A stretch of 7,663 bases of DNA, taken from NCBI GenBank assembly GCA_945952355.1, contig CAMFIW010000117.1:1-7663 (forward strand), written 5' to 3'. Under the pieces are notes generated by a model. The model did not search any database. It saw only the letters and a list, made by a program, of their open reading frames with translations, and was not told where the DNA came from. The translations under genes and the position numbers were made by a program. How positions within the stretch are numbered: the stretch's first letter is position 1; every line of letters begins with the position of its first letter. The DNA comes from an uncultured Phenylobacterium sp. (GTDB taxonomy: Bacteria > Pseudomonadota > Alphaproteobacteria > Caulobacterales > Caulobacteraceae). Below, piece after piece: positions 1-4,992 of the stretch.

Positions 1-201
1 AAACCGGCCCACAATTCCGCCGGGGCGGCCAACCCGACGTCCGATACGAGCATCGCAACCCCCAACACCAACCCGCGACCCGGGTATAATGCACCCAACC
101 CGGCTTCGATAAAAGCCTTGCCGCGCCTGGCCTTTCATCGCAGCTTAGTCCTGAGCAAGATACCGACCGGAAACGCCTACAGCGAATGTTCTGCGTGGCG
201 A

Positions 202-224
202 GATCGCCCAGGAGAGGGGCGATC
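202..224. repeat. Inverted repeat with SD-like loop
   Basis: GATCGCCC (202-209) and GGGCGATC (217-224) are perfect 8-base complements separated by AGGAGAG (210-216). As RNA this would form a stable hairpin that presents a Shine-Dalgarno-like sequence in its loop, just ahead of an ATG at 226. No T-run follows, so it does not look like an intrinsic terminator. It could be an operator or an RNA element controlling translation; the role is inference. Confidence 0.5.
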
Positions 225-225
225 C

Positions 226-408
226 ATGTCTAGTAGACAACATAAGATGTTTGCGCGTTCGCAAGTAAATCTCAGGATTGTTTTCTCGGAACGCGCGATG
301 AAACGACGGACGCGACTCCGGGTGGCCGTCGGTCGGACCCGCCAGGCATTCGGCCGCCCAGCGCCGACACGCCGCGACCCGTCGCTCCGCGGCGGCGATG
401 GGCCATGA
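226..408 (+). CDS. Doubtful small basic ORF ahead of kinase
   Basis: This 60-codon ORF begins at an ATG about 9 bases after an AGGAGAGG-like sequence. Its TGA overlaps the kinase ATG as ATGA (405-408), the arrangement typical of translational coupling. The product would be very basic, with 14 Arg and 2 Lys, and resembles no family I recognise. Against it, early codons such as AGT, AGA, GTA, AAT and ATT are unlike the G/C-ending codons of the neighbouring genes. The putative ribosome site also lies within a hairpin. It may be a leader peptide, a coupling ORF, or chance open sequence in GC-rich DNA; chance is the more likely. Confidence 0.2.
   Translation: MSSRQHKMFARSQVNLRIVFSERAMKRRTRLRVAVGRTRQAFGRPAPTRRDPSLRGGDGP
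227..239. repeat. Perfect inverted repeat, possible operator
   Basis: TGTCTA and TAGACA flank a single central G, giving a 13-base dyad in the AT-richer stretch upstream of the kinase. The size and symmetry suit a dimeric regulator binding site. No cognate regulator gene is visible in the window, so the role is inferred from shape and position only. Confidence 0.3.
251..264. repeat. Short inverted repeat TTGCG/CGCAA
   Basis: TTGCG (251-255) and CGCAA (260-264) are separated by CGTT. This lies 12 bases after the TGTCTA dyad and could be a second operator or a short RNA stem. A 5-base arm is weak evidence by itself. Confidence 0.2.
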
Positions 409-3014
409 CCGTGGCCTGGAGATCCCTCGCATCGCGTATCCGCCGCCGCGCTCCCGTCGCCAGCCCGCCCGCGGCCGCCACGGTCATGGAGGCCGGTAGG
501 TCAGCGCTCCCGCAGGATCTGCAACTGCACGCGCTGGAGGCCTTCGAGGCGCTGGCCGACGCCGATCAGGCGGAACGCGCCGAATGGTTCGCCCGGATGG
601 GCGCGGAGGATCCGGCGCTGGCCACCCAGGTAGCGCTGCTGCTCCGCGCCGACGCCGAGGCCGGCAAGGTGCTGCCCACCCAGGGGCCGTCCTTGGCGTC
701 CCACGACGCTGAGGACGAGCCGGGGCCGCCGGCCCGCATAGGTCCGTACAGTCTGGGGGCGCGGCTCGGCCGCGGCGGCATGGGCGATGTCTATCTCGGC
801 GAGCGGGATGACGGCCTCTTCGATCAGAAGGTGGCCATCAAGGTCATCCGATCCGGCCGGCTTTCACCTTTGCTCGCGGCGCGGTTCGCCGAGGAGCGGC
901 GCATCCTCGCGCGCCTCAGCCACCCGCACATCGCCCAGCTCTTCGACGGCGGCGTCGACGCGATGGGCCGCTCGTATTTCGTGATGGAGCTGCTCGAAGG
1001 CCGGACCATCACCGACTATGTACGTGAGGAGGCCCTCGGCCTGAACGCGATCCTGGAGCTGTTCCTGGACGTCTGCTCGGCCGTGCAGTTCGCCCACCAG
1101 AACCTCGTCGTCCACGCCGACATCAAGCCCAACAACATCATCGTCACGCCCCAGTCGGGGGTGAAGCTGCTCGACTTCGGCATCGCCACGCTCATCGAGC
1201 CGGGCGCGGACCCGCGCGGTCCCGCGACCGCCCACGAGCCGATGACCCGCGCCTATGCCGCGCCGGAGCGGCTCGTCGGCGCGCCCTCCAGCGTGTCGGG
1301 CGACGTCTACGCGCTCGGCGCCCTGCTGTTCGAGATGTTGTGCGGCCGCCTGCCTGCATCCCTGTCGGACGAGAGCGACGAGACCCGCGCGGTCAGCGCC
1401 GTCGGCCCCTCGAGCTGGCCGACTCCCAGCGAAGCCCTGCGCCGCCAGGGCGAAAGGGGCCAGGTTCTCGCCTCGCAGGTCGCGGGCGACATCGACGCGC
1501 TCGTCGGCCGCGCGCTCAGCCTGCGGGCCAGTGATCGCTACACCAGCGTGCTGGAACTGTCCGACGACATCGTGCGATTCCGCGGCCACCAGCCGGTGCG
1601 CGCCCGGCCCGCCGAGGTTGGCTACGTCGTGTCGAAGTTCGTCCGCCGCCACCGCCTGGGCCTTGGCGTGACCGCGGCGGCGATGCTCACCCTCGCCGTG
1701 ACCGCCGGGACGGTGACCAAGCTATATCTCGACTCTGAGCACCTTCGCGCTCGGGCCGTCGCGCGGTTCGGTGAGACCCGGGCCATGGCCAACTACATGA
1801 TGTTCGAAGCCGATCCCCAGTTGGCCCGCTTGCCCGGCAGCCTTGGCCTGCGCCAGGACATGGTCTCGCGCAGCCAGCGCTACCTGCAGGCCCTGGCGTC
1901 GGACCCGTCCGCCTCGCCCGACCTGAGGCTGGAGATCGCCGAGGGCTATTTCCGCCTGGCCCGCATCTACGCCTTCGATCTCAACGGTGGCCTGGGCGAC
2001 GTCCAGAACGCCAAGGCCGCGCTCGAAGAGGGACGGCGCATGCTCGCGGCCCTGTCCCCCGGCTCGGTCGATTCGGTGCGGCTCGACCTGCTGCGGGGCG
2101 ATGCCGAGATGATCGCCGGGAACTCCGCCTTCCTCGCGCCGGACGCAAGCTCCCTGAGCGGCGGCCTGGGCGCGCTAGAGCGCGCCCAGGCCTGGTATGG
2201 CGCCGCCCTGTCGCAGCAGCCGTCGAACGTGCGGGCGGCCCTGGGACTCTGGCGGGCGCAGGTGATGTCCGGCCGCCTCTTGTCCTACCTGCAGAAGAAC
2301 GAGCAGGCCGTGGATCTCATCGGTCGCCATCTGGACGACCGGCGTCCGGCGCCGACGACGCGAGCGGAGATGATCGAGGCGAACTTCATCCGCACCGGCG
2401 CCTTGCTGATCCTCGCGGAGGATCTGGAGGAAATGCATCAGTACGGTCGGTCCTTCGCCATGTTCCAGCGCCTGAACGACGAGATCGACGCGATCCGCAA
2501 GTCTGGCATGGCTGGCAGCGAAAACGACTACATGCAATCGACCGCTCTCGCCGCCCTGGGCCGTGACCTCGCGCGGCGGCACCAGTTCGAACCCGCGATC
2601 GACCGCTACAGGCAGTCCCTGGAACTGATGCGGCGCATCCTGTCGTTCGGTCCCAACGACGCCGTCGACGCGAGCCTCAGCCAGGAGTCGGTGGGCCTGT
2701 CGCATGTGCTGACCCAGGCGGGACGGTACGAGGACGCCGACGCCATCCTGCGCGAAGAGGTCGCCAAGGCGACGCGGCGCATCGAGGCCGATCCGGACGA
2801 CACCAGCAAGCTGCGGCTGGCGGCGCTCTACCTCTCGGCCGAGGCCGACAATCTCCACGCCGCAGGACGGAAGGCCCAGGCCTGCGCGGCCGACCGGAGG
2901 GCCTTGCGCTATTTCGACGACATCCAGCGACGGAGCGGCCTGCTGCCCATGGACACCGGTCCGACCGGCGTCGCGACCATGGTCAGGAAGCGCGTGTCGG
3001 GCTGCCCCTCCTAG
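405..3014 (+). CDS. Membrane-anchored Ser/Thr kinase, TPR-like tail
   Basis: Hanks-type protein kinase of 869 residues. Residues about 35-95 form a helical segment typical of kinases found beside ECF sigma factors. The kinase domain covers about 112-395: glycine loop GRGGMGDVY (122-130), ATP-binding K146 in VAIK, probable alpha-C Glu 163/164, catalytic D239 and N244 in HADIKPNN, DFG (257-259) and APE (286-288). The usual HRD arginine is alanine (HAD, 237-239). One membrane helix at about 418-442 implies a cytoplasmic kinase and a periplasmic C-terminal half. That half (443-869) is alpha-helical with degenerate TPR-like units, for example about 724-744 and 773-793. It is the likely sensor or partner-binding part. 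The start at 405 is not certain: its ribosome site is weak, residues 1-27 are Ala/Arg-rich, and ATG 486 is an alternative. Substrate and signal are unknown. The kinase call is firm; the link to an ECF sigma factor is family knowledge, and no such gene is in view. Confidence 0.93.
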   Translation: MTVAWRSLASRIRRRAPVASPPAAATVMEAGRSALPQDLQLHALEAFEALADADQAERAEWFARMGAEDPALATQVALLLRADAEAGKVLPTQGPSLASHDAEDEPGPPARIGPYSLGARLGRGGMGDVYLGERDDGLFDQKVAIKVIRSGRLSPLLAARFAEERRILARLSHPHIAQLFDGGVDAMGRSYFVMELLEGRTITDYVREEALGLNAILELFLDVCSAVQFAHQNLVVHADIKPNNIIVTPQSGVKLLDFGIATLIEPGADPRGPATAHEPMTRAYAAPERLVGAPSSVSGDVYALGALLFEMLCGRLPASLSDESDETRAVSAVGPSSWPTPSEALRRQGERGQVLASQVAGDIDALVGRALSLRASDRYTSVLELSDDIVRFRGHQPVRARPAEVGYVVSKFVRRHRLGLGVTAAAMLTLAVTAGTVTKLYLDSEHLRARAVARFGETRAMANYMMFEADPQLARLPGSLGLRQDMVSRSQRYLQALASDPSASPDLRLEIAEGYFRLARIYAFDLNGGLGDVQNAKAALEEGRRMLAALSPGSVDSVRLDLLRGDAEMIAGNSAFLAPDASSLSGGLGALERAQAWYGAALSQQPSNVRAALGLWRAQVMSGRLLSYLQKNEQAVDLIGRHLDDRRPAPTTRAEMIEANFIRTGALLILAEDLEEMHQYGRSFAMFQRLNDEIDAIRKSGMAGSENDYMQSTALAALGRDLARRHQFEPAIDRYRQSLELMRRILSFGPNDAVDASLSQESVGLSHVLTQAGRYEDADAILREEVAKATRRIEADPDDTSKLRLAALYLSAEADNLHAAGRKAQACAADRRALRYFDDIQRRSGLLPMDTGPTGVATMVRKRVSGCPS

Positions 3015-3096
3015 GCGGACCGGCGCCAGCGAGGCTGAGAACCCGCGCCTTCGCAGGGCGCCGCATCCCCGCGCCGCCGCGCTTCCCATCGGCCAC

Positions 3097-3138
3097 TTAC
3101 TTCGTTTACAAGACTGACTAGGCGCCGCGGGGCGCCGC
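3097..3138. promoter_or_regulatory. Candidate control region before thiolase
   Basis: An AT-richer island (3097-3120, containing TTTACAAGACTGACTA) interrupts otherwise GC-rich DNA in the 139-base gap after the kinase. It is followed by GGCGCCGC twice, at 3121-3128 and 3131-3138. The two GGCGCC cores could pair as a stem just ahead of the ribosome site. I see no good -35/-10 pair and no clear terminator for the kinase. Calling this a promoter or operator region is inference from position and composition. Confidence 0.3.
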
Positions 3139-3140
3139 AT

Positions 3141-3146
3141 GGGGAG
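3141..3146 (+). promoter_or_regulatory. Ribosome binding site deciding thiolase start
   Basis: GGGGAG lies 7 bases before ATG 3154. It overlaps the in-frame ATG at 3139, which has no ribosome site of its own. This favours 3154, and the protein then begins MSVYIFDAVRTPRGKG, the normal N-terminal position for thiolases. Confidence 0.65.
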
Positions 3147-3153
3147 CGGTCCG

Positions 3154-4362
3154 ATGTCGGTCTACATCTTCGACGCCGTGCGCACGCCGCGGGGCAAGGG
3201 CCGACCGGATGGATCTCTCGCCTCGGTGACGCCCGCGAGGCTCGTCGGCCAGCTCGTCCAGGCCCTGGAGGCGCGGGTCGGTCGCGACGTCGTGGCCGCC
3301 GCCGAGCACTTCACCCTGGGCTGCGTGACCCAGACCGGCGTCCAAGGCGGCCACGTCGCGCTGTCGGCCCGAATCCAGGCCGGCCTGCCCGACGACATGG
3401 CCTGCCTGACGATCAACAACTTCTGCGTCTCGGGTCTCAGCGCCCTGGCCGACGCCGCGCGACGAGTGGCCAGCGGCCAGGCGAACATGGCCCTGGCCGG
3501 CGGGGTCGAGAGCATGTCGCAGGTCGCCTTCCTGGCCGACGCGGCGGACTTCTACACCGACATGAGCCTGGCCCAGTCCATGGGCTGGACGCCGGTGGGC
3601 GTGGCCGCCGACCTGCTGGCCACCGTCGAGGCGATCAGCCGCGAAGAGATGGACGCCTGGGTCCTGCGCTCCCATCGCCTCGCCGCCAAGGCCTGGGCCG
3701 AGGGATTCTATGCCGGCCGCGTCATCCCGGTGAAGCGCGACGACGGGTCCCTCGGCCTCGAGCGCGACGAGAACATTCGCGATTTCGGCGATGGCGCGAG
3801 CCTGGCCCGCCTGCCGCCGGTCTTCGCCCCGATGGGCGCCGCGGGCTTCGACGACATCCTGATGGCGAGCCGTCCCGGCCTGGCGGGCGTCGAGCACCGC
3901 CACTCCGTCGCCCACTGCCCGCCGATCGCCGACGGCGCGTCGCTGTTGCTGGTCGGCACGCTGGAGGCCGGCAAGGCGCTCGGCCTCTCGCCGCTGGCCC
4001 GCATCCGCGCGATCGGCGAGAGCGCCGACGACAAGGTGATGCAGCTGACCGCCGGCTACGCCGCCATGGGCCGCGCCCTGGAGCGCGCCGGCCTGGCGCT
4101 GAGGGATGTCGGCGCGGTGGAGTTCATGGAGGCCTTCGCCGCCGTGCCGGTGCTGTTCGAGCGGGCGTTCAATCCCGACATGGACCGGGTCAATCCCAAT
4201 GGCGGCCACCTGGCCATGGGCCATCCGATGGGCGCGACCGGCGCCATCCTGACCACCACCCTGCTGGACGACATGATCCAGCTGAACGCCGAGACCGGCC
4301 TGGTGGTCGCCACCGGCGGCGTCGGGGTCGGCGCGGCCATGGTGCTGGAGCGCACCGCCTGA
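3154..4362 (+). CDS. Thiolase-superfamily acyl-CoA enzyme, divergent active site
   Basis: A 402-residue protein of normal thiolase length. Family enzymes cleave 3-ketoacyl-CoA with CoA or condense two acyl-CoAs in the cytoplasm. The N-terminal DAVRTPRGKG (7-16), the nucleophile region NNFCVSGL with C91, the AGGVESMS loop (115-122), and GGHLAMGHPMGATG with H357 (350-363) are all present. Two catalytic motifs differ from the textbook. The N/H-E-A-F motif reads MEAF (325-328). The second catalytic cysteine, normally in a CxGG motif near the C terminus, is replaced by T387 in ATGGVGVG. The usual TAGN region near 250 is also altered (SVAHCPPIADGAS). The nucleophile and the GHP histidine are kept, so acyl transfer to Cys remains possible, but normal proton relay by a second Cys does not. 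It appears monocistronic and converges on the next gene with a 16-base gap. Substrate unknown; the superfamily call is strong, but 'acetyl-CoA acetyltransferase' would be over-specific. Confidence 0.9.
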   Translation: MSVYIFDAVRTPRGKGRPDGSLASVTPARLVGQLVQALEARVGRDVVAAAEHFTLGCVTQTGVQGGHVALSARIQAGLPDDMACLTINNFCVSGLSALADAARRVASGQANMALAGGVESMSQVAFLADAADFYTDMSLAQSMGWTPVGVAADLLATVEAISREEMDAWVLRSHRLAAKAWAEGFYAGRVIPVKRDDGSLGLERDENIRDFGDGASLARLPPVFAPMGAAGFDDILMASRPGLAGVEHRHSVAHCPPIADGASLLLVGTLEAGKALGLSPLARIRAIGESADDKVMQLTAGYAAMGRALERAGLALRDVGAVEFMEAFAAVPVLFERAFNPDMDRVNPNGGHLAMGHPMGATGAILTTTLLDDMIQLNAETGLVVATGGVGVGAAMVLERTA

Positions 4363-4378
4363 CCGCGCCGCCCTGGAT

Positions 4379-4843
4379 CTATTCCTTGGCGCCCAGCGCC
4401 TTCATCAGCTCGGCGCGATCGTAATATTCGCGCCACTCCTGGACCTTGCCGTCGCGGATATCGAGCACGCCCACCACCGGCACCGCGCCGGGCTTGCCGT
4501 TGTAGACGAAGCGGTCGGTGCGCTCGATGAACACCAGGCCGTCGATCACCCCCATGTGCGAGACGTCCAGCGTCACCCCGCCCGGCGCACCCTTCCCCAG
4601 GGCGGCGATGCGGGCGTAGATCGCCTCGCGGCCGACCACCGGCTCCAGCATCATCGAGCGCAGCACGCCGTTGGGGGCGAACAGGTCGGCGACCTTCTTC
4701 CAGTCGGCCGCCTTCCAGGCCGCGATCATGTCCTTGGTCACGGCGATCCGCTGGGCGTCCGTATCCGCCGCGGCCGCGCTCATGGGCGCGGCGCCGATCG
4801 CCAGGGTGATGGCCAGGGCCGCGAGACCCAGCATGCGTTTCAT
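4379..4843 (-). CDS. Exported NTF2-fold protein, limonene-epoxide-hydrolase-like
   Basis: A 154-residue protein. The N terminus (MKRMLGLAAL, then a hydrophobic stretch to about 25 ending in Ala) reads as a Sec signal peptide cut near AAAA-DTD, so it probably acts in the periplasm. The rest has the SnoaL/NTF2 layout: helix with AAWKAADWKKVADLFAP (41-57), EPVVGREAI (67-75), strand with ERTD (107-110), and VLDIRDGKVQEWREYYD (126-142). The ERTD and final WREYYD motifs match limonene-1,2-epoxide hydrolase, whose catalytic residues include an Arg and Asp spaced as in R108-x-D110. The Tyr and Asn that position water in that enzyme appear to be Leu61 and Ser63 here, so hydrolase activity is doubtful. 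The start at 4843 is set by GGAGG 5 bases upstream; an upstream extension would bury the signal peptide. It is divergent from the oxygenase operon. The fold call is good; the function is unproven. Confidence 0.82.
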   Translation of the reverse strand: MKRMLGLAALAITLAIGAAPMSAAAADTDAQRIAVTKDMIAAWKAADWKKVADLFAPNGVLRSMMLEPVVGREAIYARIAALGKGAPGGVTLDVSHMGVIDGLVFIERTDRFVYNGKPGAVPVVGVLDIRDGKVQEWREYYDRAELMKALGAKE

Positions 4844-4848
4844 GATTT

Positions 4849-4853
4849 CCTCC
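4849..4853 (-). promoter_or_regulatory. Strong ribosome binding site, minus strand
   Basis: The minus strand reads GGAGGAAATC before ATG 4843, with GGAGG at 4849-4853 and a 5-base spacer. It decides the start of the exported NTF2-fold protein against the longer upstream frame. Confidence 0.75.
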
Positions 4854-4881
4854 GCTCCTCCGCCGCGGCGCCTCACCCGGC

Positions 4882-4926
4882 GCACAACAATTCGCGCCGA
4901 CCGCACCGCAGTCACTTGCACAACAA
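4882..4926. repeat. 9-base direct repeat in divergent region
   Basis: GCACAACAA occurs at 4882-4890 and again at 4918-4926, starting 36 bases apart. Both copies lie in the region between the divergent NTF2-fold gene and the carotenoid oxygenase gene. The second overlaps the candidate -35 element of the oxygenase promoter. Two copies in this position suit a regulator acting on both genes, but no regulator gene is in the window. Confidence 0.35.
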
Positions 4927-4943
4927 GACCATGGTGCTAGGTT
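4916..4943 (+). promoter_or_regulatory. Candidate promoter of the oxygenase operon
   Basis: TTGCACA (4916-4922) and GCTAGGTT (4936-4943) are separated by 13 bases. This resembles the Caulobacter housekeeping consensus TTGACGS, 10-14 bases, GCTANAWC, with several mismatches. Transcription would begin near 4950, giving a leader of about 40 bases before ATG 4993. It would exclude the in-frame TTG at 4942 as the translation start. The spacer holds a perfect 8-base palindrome ACCATGGT (4928-4935), where a bound repressor would block polymerase. Consensus agreement is partial and there are no expression data. Confidence 0.4.
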
Positions 4944-4981
4944 GAACACAAGGGCGGCGGCCAAGGCCGCCGGAACGATTT

Positions 4982-4987
4982 GGAGAG
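4982..4987 (+). promoter_or_regulatory. Ribosome binding site of carotenoid oxygenase
   Basis: GGAGAG lies 5 bases before ATG 4993 (GGAG is 7 bases before) and selects it over the TTG at 4942. It is part of a perfect palindrome GAGAGCTCTC (4983-4992) that reaches to the base before the start codon. This could pair between molecules or weakly within the leader. Confidence 0.6.
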
Positions 4988-4992
4988 CTCTC

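Larger units (their letters stand above)
1..404. other. Upstream region without a convincing gene
   Basis: No frame here reads as a recognisable protein. The +1 frame is open from the left edge to 408, but it is proline- and arginine-rich with mixed third positions, unlike the genes downstream. The first 110 bases are rich in C and A on the top strand, with AACCC at 31, 57, 70 and 97. A TATAAT occurs at 85-90, but no matching -35 element is 16-18 bases upstream. Positions 220-290 are richer in A and T than the rest of the window and carry three inverted repeats, listed separately. This is the most likely place for the promoter and control region of the kinase gene. An ECF sigma factor gene, common beside such kinases, is not here and would have to lie further left or elsewhere. 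Confidence 0.6.

Noticed and set aside
85..90. TATAAT as a -10 box
   Set aside because: No -35-like sequence at the right distance and no extended -10 TG; probably chance.
288..292. GGAAC as an ECF/general stress promoter -35
   Set aside because: No CGTT-like -10 occurs 16-17 bases downstream.
864..1652. Long minus-strand ORF inside the kinase gene
   Set aside because: It is antisense to the conserved kinase domain, its translation is Arg/Ala/Gly-rich without a recognisable motif, and such shadows are common in GC-rich DNA.
3044..3061. GC-rich hairpin after the kinase as terminator
   Set aside because: The stem is short with a bulge, and no T-run follows.
2175..3140. 321-codon minus-strand ORF
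   Set aside because: Antisense shadow of the kinase C-terminal half; no family motif and no ribosome site.
3118..4224. 368-codon minus-strand ORF
   Set aside because: Antisense to the thiolase, whose motifs are unmistakable; the His/Gly/Arg-rich translation has no domain.
4942..4992. TTG start extending the oxygenase by 17 codons
   Set aside because: It overlaps the candidate -10 element and lacks a ribosome site; ATG 4993 has GGAGAG at proper spacing.
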